Source of the DNA: CAVQOB01 sp963714325
GTDB lineage: Bacteria; Pseudomonadota; Alphaproteobacteria; Rhizobiales; Hyphomicrobiaceae
NCBI GenBank assembly: GCA_963714325.1
Contig: CAVQOB010000034.1
Span: forward strand, 1-64,000
Length of the DNA: 64,000 bases
Direction of reading: 5' to 3'
This document shows positions 25,662 to 35,733 of the stretch, piece by piece. Every line of letters starts with the position of its first letter. Within the stretch, counting starts at the first letter, position 1. A program made the position numbers and the translations under genes. The notes beneath the pieces were generated by a model. The model saw only the letters and a program-made list of their open reading frames with translations, was not told the DNA's origin and searched no databases.

Positions 25662-28388
25662 TCAGGTCGCGGTCGGCGGTGCGGCCGGCGCAGCGAGCGG
25701 CTTGGCGAACACCCACTTCTGATACACGAGACCAATCCCCATCAGCACCAATCCGAGGCACATGAAGGAGAGCGCCCGCCAGAAGCCGGTGATGCCTGCA
25801 AGGTCGAACAGGAAGACCTTCGCTGTCGCGAGCACTATGAGCGCCGCCGACGCGATGCGCGGCTCGATAGCGCCGCGCAGCAGGCCATAGGCCAAGAACG
25901 CCATCCCCAACACCAACCACACCGCCGAGTAAGCCCAGATCTCAGCCGGACCGGTGCGTCGCATGATGCCGATCTGCTCGCCCTGGAACACATGCCGGGT
26001 TTCGAGTGTCACGTAAGCGAACAACAGGCCAAGCGCGAGTATGGCAATCATCGTCACGTACCAGCCCGGCCGAATACCCCGCGCCAGTCGTGCGAGCAGG
26101 ACGGCGGCGGCACCCGGCAACAGATAGGTCAGCAGCAATGTGCTGAAAATTGCGCTGCCGCCAATGCGATCATTCGACAAGAATGGATTTTCAGCGAGCC
26201 CGAGACTGAATGCCGCCTGCACCACCGCCAGCACGCCGAAGGCGAGAGAGGCGGTACGGAATACGATATTCATTCGCGCCAGATCAACCCGCGTCAGCAC
26301 ATACGCCATGCCCAATGATAGCGTCGCCATCAGTCCTTGTTCGACGTGCCCGGTTGTCGGTGCGAGTGCATCGCCGCCGTTCATGAAATGGCGGATCTGG
26401 AAGAATACCAGCAGGAATGCGAACAGGATGCCCAGACCATCGCAGAGGCGCGATGCCAGGTCTTCCTTCTCGCGCTTCAAGATGAAGCCAGCGCCGAGGA
26501 ACGCAGCGGCCGGCGCGCCATAACCGATCAACAACCAGTTGAGGATCGGCCAAGTGCCGACATCGGCGTTGGCACCCATGATGCGCGGATCCCAGGCGAG
26601 GCGTGCCAGGACCAGCAAGCCCAACGTCGCAACAACATAACGCAGCGCCGGAATTTTATCGATCACAGCAAACAGCGCCGTGGTGGCCGCCGCGACGGCA
26701 AACGCGACCGTCAGATAACCCCGGCTCAGCGCAAACGAAAACGCCAGCGCCGCCGCTGCCGAGCACCCTGCAGAGAATGCGCCGATGCAGTGCCGCGTGA
26801 AGGGAGACTTCTGGTCGGCTGGCACATTGTCAAAGCGATCGGCGATCAAATAGAACAGGCCCGCCAGCGTCACCGCAATGCCGGCGAACGCGTAGGACGT
26901 ATCAAACTGCGTCACACGCAGATAAGTCATGATCAGTACGGCAAGCGGCGTCACGATCGCCCCGAGCGCATAAAATCCCGCCGTCGCCGGTCGCAACGCC
27001 CGCCCGTTCCATAGCCGCCACGTCGCTAGGCCGGCAATGGCGATCGTCGAAAATGTCGCGAACGTCAGATAACTCTGGATGATTTCCGGCACGCGCACGT
27101 AGTCGGCGACGGCCGGCCACAGATAGCGCGACTCAGGCGTCCCACTCAGTCCCGGCCACAGCGTCGCGACGGCCAACGCCATCAGTCCAGCGAGGACCGC
27201 CGCTGCGGCAACGGCTGGCACGCGGTAGGCCGTACCGGCGAGGATCGTCATGGCAGCCATCGCAAACAGCAACCAGCCGTCGGCGGCAAACCGGGTTGAG
27301 GCAAGGATCACAATGGCCAGCGCCGTCAGCGCAGCGAGTGCCGCCGATCCGATCCAGTCGATCGTTGCCGAATCATCTGTGGTTCCGCTGTGCGGCTCCA
27401 GCGCCATGAACACAGCGGCGAGTGCCAATTGCACGATAGCATGCACGAACAGCGCCGTGGTCCAGGTCGCTTGGCTCACCTGCGGCGCGCCGGCGAGCAA
27501 CAATCCCCAGACGACGACGCCCGCAACAACGCAAGCCGCCAACCAAAGATAGCGTCGCGCGCGCGCCAGCCAATAGGCGGCCGCCGCGACAACGCCGAGA
27601 TAGAGAACAACCGGCCACGCCGAGGGATTAGGCGAACTGATCAACATCGGCGTGATGAGTGATCCGGCAAGGCCGAGACCGGCAAGCGCTGGTCCATGCA
27701 AGGCGGCGGCAAACATCGTCGCGACACCAGCGGCGCCGAGCAGCACAAAGGCGGCGGCAGGACCGATGAAACCATAGAGGGCGTGCGCTGCGTAGATCGT
27801 GCCGAATCCAGCGACGGTCCCGGCCGCCGACACAATGCTCGGGATGTGCGCAGAAGGAACGCCACCGAGGTCGAGCCGCATGTCGGAACGCCGCAGCCAC
27901 TCGCCGGCTGCGAGCAGCGCAATCGAGAACAACGCGGCGATTGCGATGCGCACACCAGGGCCGAAGAATCCGCTCTCGATTGAGAAGTGGACCATGAGTA
28001 TGCCACCGAGTGCGAGCGCGGCGCCGCCGAGCCAGACCGCCCAGCGGGTGCCGAGTCGTTCTTCGAGTGATGGACCTGATGGTGCCGCGGGTTGCGGCTT
28101 GGCTGGGATCGGTGGAACGGTGCCGGCGGGTGGGGTGATGCCCGATGCCACGCCGATAGTCGCGGCCGGTGTCGTTTTGGTTTGGCTGGTGATCGGCTCT
28201 GGCGATGTCTTAACGGGTTGATCGCCGGGTTGGGCGATCGGTTGCCCGCCGAGCCGCCGTGATAAGCCGTCGAGCGCCGTCGTCTGCGCCTTGACCTTGG
28301 ATTCGAGATCGCTGAGCCGCCGGCCGAATTTGGCCGCGAAGGCAACGACCGCCAATAGCAACAGAAGTTCGATCACGACAGGCTCCAC
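25662..28388 (-). CDS. DUF2339 multi-spanning membrane protein
   Basis: A 908-residue protein. Residues 1-20 are a hydrophobic anchor and 20-45 a short coiled coil (FGRRLSDLESKVKAQTTALDGL). A Pro/Thr-rich linker runs from about 50 to 110, followed by more than twenty closely spaced hydrophobic segments to the end. LEERLGTRWAVWLGGAALALGGILMVHFSIESGFFGPGVRI marks the start of the DUF2339 domain. Its function is unknown; related proteins are very hydrophobic and have been suggested to act at the envelope. It is the first gene of a possible two-gene unit with the anchored protein downstream. Confidence 0.88.
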   Translation of the reverse strand: MEPVVIELLLLLAVVAFAAKFGRRLSDLESKVKAQTTALDGLSRRLGGQPIAQPGDQPVKTSPEPITSQTKTTPAATIGVASGITPPAGTVPPIPAKPQPAAPSGPSLEERLGTRWAVWLGGAALALGGILMVHFSIESGFFGPGVRIAIAALFSIALLAAGEWLRRSDMRLDLGGVPSAHIPSIVSAAGTVAGFGTIYAAHALYGFIGPAAAFVLLGAAGVATMFAAALHGPALAGLGLAGSLITPMLISSPNPSAWPVVLYLGVVAAAAYWLARARRYLWLAACVVAGVVVWGLLLAGAPQVSQATWTTALFVHAIVQLALAAVFMALEPHSGTTDDSATIDWIGSAALAALTALAIVILASTRFAADGWLLFAMAAMTILAGTAYRVPAVAAAAVLAGLMALAVATLWPGLSGTPESRYLWPAVADYVRVPEIIQSYLTFATFSTIAIAGLATWRLWNGRALRPATAGFYALGAIVTPLAVLIMTYLRVTQFDTSYAFAGIAVTLAGLFYLIADRFDNVPADQKSPFTRHCIGAFSAGCSAAAALAFSFALSRGYLTVAFAVAAATTALFAVIDKIPALRYVVATLGLLVLARLAWDPRIMGANADVGTWPILNWLLIGYGAPAAAFLGAGFILKREKEDLASRLCDGLGILFAFLLVFFQIRHFMNGGDALAPTTGHVEQGLMATLSLGMAYVLTRVDLARMNIVFRTASLAFGVLAVVQAAFSLGLAENPFLSNDRIGGSAIFSTLLLTYLLPGAAAVLLARLARGIRPGWYVTMIAILALGLLFAYVTLETRHVFQGEQIGIMRRTGPAEIWAYSAVWLVLGMAFLAYGLLRGAIEPRIASAALIVLATAKVFLFDLAGITGFWRALSFMCLGLVLMGIGLVYQKWVFAKPLAAPAAPPTAT

Positions 28389-28621
28389 ATCAGGTTCATG
28401 GCCATCGCCCCGGCATGGCCACTTCGGACAAGCCTCAGCAACTCTATGGCCAAGATCTTAAATTATACGATGTTCAAAATTATGTCACGCGCGATCCACC
28501 GATCCGGTAAACGGCTTTGCGCCGGTTGATCGCTCGTGCGCTCTGAAAACGGCGGCGGATGCTGGTCGGCACCTGCAGTCGCAACAAAAAGTGTGTCGCG
28601 GTTCTCGGATAAGGCGCACGG

Positions 28622-28756
28622 GCCAGAAAAAGAGTGGGCAACCCAAGGCGCCCAAAAAAGTTGCGGCGATTTTTGAGTCAAGCGTTCGCACTGCCCTCTG
28701 GCGATTTCGCGCCGGTTGGCACTGGGCAACCGAAGGCGCCAAGAAAAGTGTGCGGC
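28622..28756. repeat. Diverged copies of a short hairpin repeat
   Basis: Two imperfect copies of a unit also found in tandem at 37.9 kb: copy A at about 28635-28667 and copy B at 28723-28756, sharing TGGGCAACC(C/G)AAGGCGCC, an A-rich stretch, AGT and TGCGGC. A partial GCCAGAAAAAG lies at 28625-28634. Copy B is preceded by GGTTG (28714-28718), which can pair with CAACC (28727-28731). Copy B overlaps the 3' end of the glycosyltransferase gene and encodes its last residues. Confidence 0.65.
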
Positions 28757-30102
28757 AATGTCTGGCGATGCCAGCGCCAGATCGCGTCGCCAACCGCCAG
28801 CACGATGAACCCGCCATAGAGGATGCTCAGGACCATGAAGCGCGGATGCGGCGTGAACCAGATGTAACCCATCTCAAGGTAGATTGCAGTCACGACCAGG
28901 GTGACCCACAGCAGCGGCACGTACATGCTGCGCACCAGCAGCGGCACGGCGATCGCGTAATACCAAGGGTAATGTGGCGAGACGAGCAGCAGAAACGCGC
29001 TGACGAGGACGATCAGGTGCCAGGGGCGCAGCCGCTCAGGCTCACGGCGGAAAACAATCGGCAACGCAATCAGCACCAGCGCAATGGCCGCCAGTTTGGC
29101 GTACAGCCTGCCGCCGATATCGAACAGTCCGAAGTGCTTCGGCGCGTAGGCGAGGAAAAATCCCCAGCCCTCCGCATTGTAGCCTTCGGCGTCGAGGTGC
29201 ATTAACAGCGATCCCAGGACCTTCGTGCCGGCCCCCCAAACATAAGGCATGTAGAGTGCCGTCGCCGTCAGTACCAAGGCGACCGGCAGCCCCAGCCACC
29301 AGCGTTTCCACAGTGCCGGCAAGAGATACACCGGGAAATATTTGACGAGAGCCGCCGCAGCGAACGCAGCACCCACGCGGCCGTGCTGATCGCGCGATGC
29401 CGCATAAAGTCCAAGGCAAACGAACGCCACCGCCACCGCATCGACGTGCCCGCTCGCCGTGTATTCCCACAGCGGCAGCGGATGCCACGCATAGATCAGC
29501 ACGCGTTCGGGGGGCAATTTTTCAGCACGCATCCACGCCATCAATGCTCCGATGATGACGGCCTCGGCGAGCGCCATCAGCAACTTCATGCCATCGATCG
29601 AGTCGTTGAGCTTGGTACCGATCCAGAACGCCATCTGCGCGACAGGGGGATAGATGGTCGGATAGCGATCCGCGCCGTTGATGTTCGGATAGATTTTTTC
29701 GTCCTGCAGATGCTGCAGGCGCGGGTCATTCGGGATCATCAGGTAGGGATTGATGCCAGCCGCCTGCAACCGGCCATCCCAGACATAGCGATATCCGTCG
29801 ATGGTCAAACCCACCGGCACCTGGAAGGCGACGCCACGCAGCAGAGCGGCGACGACCAAGATCAATAACAGCGTCTTAGGATGCAGTGTTGCACGCAGGA
29901 CCAGCCAGGCCGCTCCGCAATAGATCACGCCATGCGTCAACACGGCGAAGACATAACCGTCATAGTTCTGGATATCCTGCGCCCGTGCACCGAGGGCGAC
30001 CAGGATAACCAGCATAGCGGCGATGACAGCGAGCAGGCGCAGCGACAAACCGCCATCGGCGAGCGCGCATTGGATGCGCGCTCTGACTGAATTCTGCTGC
30101 AC
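28678..30102 (-). CDS. GT87/DUF2029-like membrane glycosyltransferase
   Basis: Polytopic protein of about 474 residues, with roughly ten to twelve membrane helices. Features shared with polyprenol-phosphate-sugar-dependent transferases are DGYRYVWDGRLQAAGINPYL (about residues 80-100), YPTIYPPVAQMAFWI (about 125-140), and HPLPLWEYTASGHVDAVAVAF. The Asp in IDGYRYVWD is the likely catalytic acid. A GTG start at 30102 is preferred since GGAGAG precedes it and the longer frame to 30249 would overlap metY. The last 28 residues (from TLPHTFLG) are encoded by a dispersed repeat, so the original C-terminus has probably been replaced. No acceptor can be named. Confidence 0.75.
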   Translation of the reverse strand: MQQNSVRARIQCALADGGLSLRLLAVIAAMLVILVALGARAQDIQNYDGYVFAVLTHGVIYCGAAWLVLRATLHPKTLLLILVVAALLRGVAFQVPVGLTIDGYRYVWDGRLQAAGINPYLMIPNDPRLQHLQDEKIYPNINGADRYPTIYPPVAQMAFWIGTKLNDSIDGMKLLMALAEAVIIGALMAWMRAEKLPPERVLIYAWHPLPLWEYTASGHVDAVAVAFVCLGLYAASRDQHGRVGAAFAAAALVKYFPVYLLPALWKRWWLGLPVALVLTATALYMPYVWGAGTKVLGSLLMHLDAEGYNAEGWGFFLAYAPKHFGLFDIGGRLYAKLAAIALVLIALPIVFRREPERLRPWHLIVLVSAFLLLVSPHYPWYYAIAVPLLVRSMYVPLLWVTLVVTAIYLEMGYIWFTPHPRFMVLSILYGGFIVLAVGDAIWRWHRQTLPHTFLGAFGCPVPTGAKSPEGSANA

Positions 30103-30199
30103 GCCCTGCTCTCCAAACCGATCCCGCGACGTCGCTTCTATCTGGTCGACGCGATCGCCAGCCAGACACAATTGGGTGAAGTCGTCAGAGCAACCAGCG

Positions 30200-31492
30200 T
30201 CATACCGTTGCCAGCGCCAAGTCGAGATCGGCGATGATATCGGCCGCATCTTCGATGCCGATCGAGAGGCGCACCACGTCGGGACCGGCGCCGGCCGCCT
30301 TGCGTTGCTCGTCGGTCAGCTGGCGATGCGTTGTCGACGCGGGATGGATGACCAAGCTGCGGGTGTCGCCGATGTTGGCAAGATGCGAGAATAGCTTCAG
30401 TCCGGCGACAAATTTCACGCCGGCCGCATAGCCGCCTTTGAGGCCGAAGGTGAACACGGCACCCGCCCCCTTCGGCGCAATGCGCTTTTGGATGGCATGG
30501 CAGGCGTTGCCTTCGAGGCCGGCATAATTGACCCAGGCGACCTTTGAATGTTTCTGCAGGTGTTTGGCGACGGCGAGCGTATTAGCGCAGTGCTTTTCCA
30601 TCCGCAGCGGCAGTGTTTCGACACCGGTCAAAATCAGGAACGCATTAAGCGGCGCGAGCGCTGGCCCCAGATCACGCAGCCCCATCACCCGACAGGCGAT
30701 GGCGAACGCAAAGTTGCCGAACGTTTCCGCCAGCTTGATGCCGTTGTAGCTGGGATTAGGATCGACCAGCGTCTTGTAACGATGCTTGGCCTTCGTCCAA
30801 TCGAACGTTCCGCAATCGACGATAATGCCGCCGATCGAATTGCCGTGCCCACCAATGAATTTCGTGAGCGAATGCACGACAATATCGGCACCGTGGTCTT
30901 TCGGCCGGCACAGATAGGGCGAGGCGAGCGTGTTATCGACGATCAATGGCAGGCCATGCTTCTTGGCGATTTTGCCGATCGCATCAAGGTCGACGACGAT
31001 GCCGCCGGGGTTGGCGATGCTCTCGCAATAGAGCGCGCGGGTTTTCGGCCCGATCGCCTTCTCGAAGCTGGCCGGATCGGTTGCGTCGGCCCAATCGACG
31101 TGCCAGTCGAATTTCTTGAAGGCGTGGTTGAACTGATTGACCGACCCGCCATAGAGCTGGCGTCCGGCGACAAAGCGATCGCCCGGCTCCATCAGCGTAT
31201 GGAATACGATCGCCTGCGCGGCATGTCCCGACGCCACCGCCAGCGCTGCTGTGCCGCCTTCAAGTGCTGCAATGCGGCTTTCGAGTACGGCCTGCGTCGG
31301 ATTACCGATTCGCGTGTAGATATTGCCGAACGCCTCGAGGCCGAACAGCGCCGCCGCATGATCGGCGTCATTGAAGACGTAGGCTGTCGTCTGGTAGATC
31401 GGCGTGACGCGCGCGCCGGTGGCAGGGTCGGGCGCTGCTCCCGCATGAATGGCCAATGTTGAAAATCCAGGTGTGGTCGCCTTCTCGGTCAT
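30200..31492 (-). CDS. metY: O-acetylhomoserine aminocarboxypropyltransferase (sulfhydrylase)
   Basis: PLP enzyme of about 430 residues in methionine synthesis, forming homocysteine from O-acetylhomoserine and sulfide. Residues typical of the Cys/Met-metabolism PLP family are visible: YTRIGNPTQAVLESRIAALEGGTAALAVASGHAA (about 60-95), LPLIVDNTLASPYLCRP (about 180-196), and the PLP lysine in VVHSLTKFIGGHG (about 205-217). Length and FNHAFKKFDWHV favour MetY over MetZ or MetB. The ATG at 31492 is chosen because GGAGAG lies eight bases upstream. The upstream 95 bases do not match a SAM-II riboswitch in my reading. Confidence 0.93.
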   Translation of the reverse strand: MTEKATTPGFSTLAIHAGAAPDPATGARVTPIYQTTAYVFNDADHAAALFGLEAFGNIYTRIGNPTQAVLESRIAALEGGTAALAVASGHAAQAIVFHTLMEPGDRFVAGRQLYGGSVNQFNHAFKKFDWHVDWADATDPASFEKAIGPKTRALYCESIANPGGIVVDLDAIGKIAKKHGLPLIVDNTLASPYLCRPKDHGADIVVHSLTKFIGGHGNSIGGIIVDCGTFDWTKAKHRYKTLVDPNPSYNGIKLAETFGNFAFAIACRVMGLRDLGPALAPLNAFLILTGVETLPLRMEKHCANTLAVAKHLQKHSKVAWVNYAGLEGNACHAIQKRIAPKGAGAVFTFGLKGGYAAGVKFVAGLKLFSHLANIGDTRSLVIHPASTTHRQLTDEQRKAAGAGPDVVRLSIGIEDAADIIADLDLALATV

Positions 31493-31587
31493 AACGGCTC
31501 TCCAATCCTTGCTGCAAAATTGCAAAAGCAAAGTGGACAGCTGCCGGGCACAAGTGTCAACCTGGAAAGTGCTGCAAGACGTTCAAC

Positions 31588-33885
31588 TCACCGCCAGCCG
31601 TGCTGACGGGCGATCGAGGAAATGACGTCCGAGTAGTCATCCGTCCAGGGCGCGATCGGACCGGGATCGAGTTGCGTCGCATTTGGCAGTTTGCTCAGTG
31701 CCGCCACAACCGCGGGATTGCGGCTGATGAAGACGACCGCCGATGTCGAAGCGTCGTAACTGGCCACCTTCGCCTCGATCGAGGTGCTGATGGCAGTCAC
31801 CCCCGGTAGTTGGCGGACCGTCGCCGCGACCGTTTTCGGCAGATCCATGTAGCGGTTGGAGACGTGCAGCGCGACGATGCCGTTGGCATCAATCTTGTCG
31901 AGATAGAGTGCCAGTGCCTCGGCGGTGAGCAGATGCACCGGTACCGAGTCCGATGAGAACGCATCGATCACCAGATAGTCAAAGACCCCGCGCGCTTCCT
32001 TGGCCAATGTCAGGCGCGCGTCGCCGAGCGTGATGTCGATGCCAGGCGCACAACGCGACAGGAAATCAAAATGCCGGGGATCCCTGGCGATGCGCGCGAC
32101 AACTGGATCAATCTCGAAATAGCGCCAGGCATCGCCGTCGCCGCGATAGCAGGCGAGCGATCCGGTGCCGAGTCCGACGACGCCGGCGCGCACCGCGTAG
32201 TTGTTCTTCGAGAGCGACCGCGCGAGGTCGAGACCCAAGGCCATCGGCGAGTCCGGATGATAGTAGGTCGACGGCAGTGCGTGGACCAAGGGCTTGCCGG
32301 CCTCGTCAAGCAGCCGGCGGGCGCCATGCACCGTCGTGCCGTGGAACATCAAGCGGAAGTCGCCCTCGGCCGTGTGCTTGACGCGTACGGTGCCGAAGAA
32401 GCTGCGCTCGACGTATGCGGTTTGTGTCTCGCCGGGGATCAGGACGACCGTGGCCATCATACTCAAGACCAGGATCAGGCGATGCTCCGGCCAGTTCCGC
32501 ACCAGCAGCAATCCGCCGATCATCGCCGACACGACAAGGCCGCGTGCAATATCGCCGGCCTCGAGCAATCCGGTCGCGAAAGCAATCCTGCAGGCGGTGA
32601 GAAACGCGACGGCGGCCAGTGTCGCCATCAGCACCCGGGAGAGATTGAGTGGCAAAGGGCCATCAAGCAACATCCCGCGGCGTGCCAGGAATGACGCCAG
32701 CAGCAGCAGCGTGAATTCCAGCACAGAGGTGAAAATCTGTGGCGCGATGATCGCCGCGAAGATGCCGCCGAGGACCCCGCCGAACGACATCCAGATATAG
32801 AATTCAGTCAGATTCGCGGCCGCCGGCCGCCGTTCGAACAATTGGCGGTGACAGACCAGCGACGCGGCGAAAAAGGCGGCCACGGCGAGTGCGAATTCCA
32901 TGACTTTCCAAGGCATCCAGCGCACGTCCGGAAAGATCCCCGGCAGCATCGGCATCAGGATCACCACCAGGACGATCTGCAACCGCTCGATGTTGAACGG
33001 CACTGTATCGCGAAAGACGACAATGAATGTCACCAGGAATAGCGCCAACGGAATGACCCATAGGAATGGTGCCGATGCCAGATCGGTGGTGATGTAGGTC
33101 GTCACCGCGACCATCAGGCCCGACGGCACCAGCGCCAGCAGCGTCCAAGTCACGCGATCGCTGGCCGTGACGGGCTTTGCTTCGGCCGCTTCGGCCGGCG
33201 CCAGCATGCTCACGCCATTGTTGCCGCGCGCCGCCAGCATAAGGCAGCCGGAGACGGCGATGCACATCGCCAGGGCTGAGAAGCCAACGCCCCAAATTGC
33301 CGCCTGCGCCTTCAAACCAAGCGATGGTTCGATCAGCAGGGGATAGGCGAGCAACGCCAGCAGACTGCCAACATTGGACGCGCCGTAGAGAAAATAGGGA
33401 TCGTGCGCTTGCGCGTGATTGGTCTTTGCAAACCACGCTTGCAACAGCGGTGCGCTCGCAGATACCACAAAGAACGGCAGACCGACGCCAAGCGCTAAGA
33501 TACCTGTCAGCCAGAGATAGGCATTGTCGGTCGGCGGCTCGCTGAGGCTGGCCGGTAGGCCGATCGGCAAGGCGAGCACGGTCATGGCAAGAACGGTCAG
33601 ATGCGCAAGGATGGCCTTCTCGGGCGCCAGGTAGTGATTGAGCGCATGTGCGTAGCCGTAGCCAGCGAGCAGTGCCGCCTGGAAAAAGCACATCGACACC
33701 GCCCAGACCGATGGCGAGCCGCCGAGCACCGGCAATGCCATCTTGGCGAACATCGGTTGCACGGAAAACAGCAGCAGCGCTGAGAGGAAAAGTGTCGCCG
33801 CAAATCCATAAAGTTGCACAGCCGGGCGACGCAGCATCGAACCAGGGAGGCGCGACGCTTGAGGAAAGCTCGAAACGTCGGCCAT
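31588..33885 (-). CDS. Fused MFS-like/spermidine-synthase-like membrane protein
   Basis: A 765-residue two-part protein. Residues 20-480 hold about twelve or more membrane helices. From about residue 500 there is a soluble methyltransferase-like domain of the spermidine synthase family, with the SAM-type loop RAGVVGLGTGSLACY (about 560), the acidic residue in FEIDPVVARIA, and FDYLVIDAFSSDSVPVHLLT (about 635). Proteins of this arrangement are common in proteobacteria, but the membrane part makes genuine polyamine synthesis doubtful and the substrate is unknown. It is transcribed toward metY with a 95-base gap. Confidence 0.87.
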   Translation of the reverse strand: MADVSSFPQASRLPGSMLRRPAVQLYGFAATLFLSALLLFSVQPMFAKMALPVLGGSPSVWAVSMCFFQAALLAGYGYAHALNHYLAPEKAILAHLTVLAMTVLALPIGLPASLSEPPTDNAYLWLTGILALGVGLPFFVVSASAPLLQAWFAKTNHAQAHDPYFLYGASNVGSLLALLAYPLLIEPSLGLKAQAAIWGVGFSALAMCIAVSGCLMLAARGNNGVSMLAPAEAAEAKPVTASDRVTWTLLALVPSGLMVAVTTYITTDLASAPFLWVIPLALFLVTFIVVFRDTVPFNIERLQIVLVVILMPMLPGIFPDVRWMPWKVMEFALAVAAFFAASLVCHRQLFERRPAAANLTEFYIWMSFGGVLGGIFAAIIAPQIFTSVLEFTLLLLASFLARRGMLLDGPLPLNLSRVLMATLAAVAFLTACRIAFATGLLEAGDIARGLVVSAMIGGLLLVRNWPEHRLILVLSMMATVVLIPGETQTAYVERSFFGTVRVKHTAEGDFRLMFHGTTVHGARRLLDEAGKPLVHALPSTYYHPDSPMALGLDLARSLSKNNYAVRAGVVGLGTGSLACYRGDGDAWRYFEIDPVVARIARDPRHFDFLSRCAPGIDITLGDARLTLAKEARGVFDYLVIDAFSSDSVPVHLLTAEALALYLDKIDANGIVALHVSNRYMDLPKTVAATVRQLPGVTAISTSIEAKVASYDASTSAVVFISRNPAVVAALSKLPNATQLDPGPIAPWTDDYSDVISSIARQHGWR

Positions 33886-33945
33886 GTCGGTGTGCTCCGT
33901 CAGTGTCGTTGAGAGCGACGCTAACGGAGCCGGATTAACGCTTAG

Positions 33946-35733
33946 TTAGCGATTGCCCGCGAATGAACCACCGGAACGGCCACGGCCGCGCGGTTCATCG
34001 CCAGTAGCCGATTGCGGACGGCGATCGCCGCCGGTGTGTTGGCCGCCAGGACGGCTGCCGCCACGATGGTTCGCGCTATGCGGGCGTGGTGCCTGCTGCC
34101 CTTGCGGACGTTGTTCGGGCGACGTGGGCCTAGCAGCACTGCGATTTTCCCCGTTGCCCTTGTCAGGGCGGCGGGCGGACCGATCGTTGGCCGAGCGATC
34201 GGCGGTCGACGCGCGTTGCGGACGGTCATGTTGCGGCCGGTCGCCAAAGCTCTTCGATGCGTCGCCGCGATCACGGCGTGGCTCGCGCAATTCAGCTCGC
34301 TGCGCCGGGCGCGCGTCCGAACGGCCCTCGCGGCGCGGTTCGCTACGCGCATCGCTGCGGCTTTCGCTGCCGCCATGATTGCTCCAAGGGCGCTCACTGG
34401 CGCGCTCGGCATGGCCACGGTCGCTTCGCACTGCGCTACCACCAGTCCGCGTCTGGCTCGGACGGCCTTCGCGCCCTTCGCGATCACCGCCACGGCGATG
34501 GCCGTTGTTCTGACGTCCACCGCCGCCATTGCCACGGCGATTGGAACGATCCAACGTATCGCGTACTTCGCGGGCCGGTTCGACCGCGTAGTCGCCCATC
34601 CCGGTGATCGGGCCGGCGACGGTCAAGGGCTGGCGTGTCAGGCGTTCGATATCGCGCAGGTACGCGCGTTCGTCACCGGCGCAAAGCGCGATGGCGATGC
34701 CCGTCGTTCCAGCGCGGGCAGTACGGCCGATGCGATGCACGTAGCTTTCCGGAATGTTCGGTAGCTCATAGTTGATGACGTGCGTGATGTCGTCGATGTC
34801 GATGCCACGCGAGGCAATGTCGGTGGCAATCAGCACACGCGCGGCGCCGCGCTTGAAGCCGTCAAGTGCCGCTTGCCGCGCGCCTTGGCTCTTGTTGCCA
34901 TGGATGGCGTGCGCGACGATGCCAACCAGCGCCAGATTGCGGGCAACGCGATCGGCGCCGCGCTTGGTTCGCGTGAACACAATCACGCGTGCCAGTGCCG
35001 GATCCTGCAACAGGGCAGCAAGTGCCGCGCGCTTGTGGCTATTTTCGACGAAGTGGACGCGCTGCTCGATCCGATCAACGGTCTTACCGGTATGCGCGAT
35101 TTCGACCCGCGCGGCGTTGTGCAGCAGCTCAGCTGCAAGCGATGCGATGTCCTTCGGCATTGTCGCCGAGAACAACAGCGACTGGCGCACCTTCGGCACC
35201 ATTTTCACGATGCGCTGCACGTCACGGATGAAGCCCATGTCGAGCATGCGATCGGCCTCGTCGAGCACGAGAATGTTGGTCTCGGCGAGCGACAGATGCT
35301 TGCCGCCGATAAGGTCGAGCAGGCGGCCGGGCGTCGCGACCAGGATGTCGAGGCCACGATGAGCGGCTTCGACCTGTGGGCGCATACCAACACCGCCGAA
35401 GACAACGGCCTGCGCCAGACGCAGATGCTTGCCATAGGTCCGGAAGCTTTCGCTGATCTGGAGAGCAAGTTCACGCGTCGGCGCCAGGACCAGTGCGCGC
35501 GTCGTGCGGGGACGCGGGCGCTTATCTTCGGCGGCTAAACGATGCAAGATCGGCAGCGCAAACGCCGCCGTCTTGCCGGTCCCGGTTTCAGCGAGACCAA
35601 GGAGGTCGCGACCTTCCAGCAGGGCTGGAATGGATTGCGCCTGAATGGGTGTAGGGATGGTGTAGCCGGTGTCAGCCAGCGCACGCATCAACGGCTCGGC
35701 GAGGCCAAGCTCAGAAAAATTCTGGATCGTCAC
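33946..35733 (-). CDS. rhlE: DEAD-box RNA helicase, RhlE-type
   Basis: ATP-dependent RNA helicase of 595 residues. It has the F and Q motifs (FSELGLAEPLMRAL, TPIQAQSIPALL), Walker A AETGTGKTAA (about residues 48-57), PTRELALQI, the DEAD box in VLDEADRMLDMGF (about 155), SAT in FSATMP, and HRIGRTARAG (about 330). Residues 375-595 form a low-complexity tail very rich in Arg, Gly, Asn and Ser, as in RhlE and cold-shock helicases, which probably binds RNA. A leader with several hairpins precedes it. Long open frames on the other strand here are artefacts of the biased tail codons. Confidence 0.93.
   Translation of the reverse strand: MTIQNFSELGLAEPLMRALADTGYTIPTPIQAQSIPALLEGRDLLGLAETGTGKTAAFALPILHRLAAEDKRPRPRTTRALVLAPTRELALQISESFRTYGKHLRLAQAVVFGGVGMRPQVEAAHRGLDILVATPGRLLDLIGGKHLSLAETNILVLDEADRMLDMGFIRDVQRIVKMVPKVRQSLLFSATMPKDIASLAAELLHNAARVEIAHTGKTVDRIEQRVHFVENSHKRAALAALLQDPALARVIVFTRTKRGADRVARNLALVGIVAHAIHGNKSQGARQAALDGFKRGAARVLIATDIASRGIDIDDITHVINYELPNIPESYVHRIGRTARAGTTGIAIALCAGDERAYLRDIERLTRQPLTVAGPITGMGDYAVEPAREVRDTLDRSNRRGNGGGGRQNNGHRRGGDREGREGRPSQTRTGGSAVRSDRGHAERASERPWSNHGGSESRSDARSEPRREGRSDARPAQRAELREPRRDRGDASKSFGDRPQHDRPQRASTADRSANDRSARRPDKGNGENRSAARPTSPEQRPQGQQAPRPHSANHRGGSRPGGQHTGGDRRPQSATGDEPRGRGRSGGSFAGNR

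Noticed and set aside
30548..31462. 304-codon plus-strand ORF
   Set aside because: It lies entirely antisense to metY, a well-supported gene.
31493..31587. SAM-II riboswitch upstream of metY
   Set aside because: The conserved pseudoknot segments of SAM-II could not be found in the 95-base leader.
33942..34535. 197-codon minus-strand ORF overlapping the helicase gene
   Set aside because: It is a second frame of the Arg/Gly-rich tail of the RhlE-type helicase.
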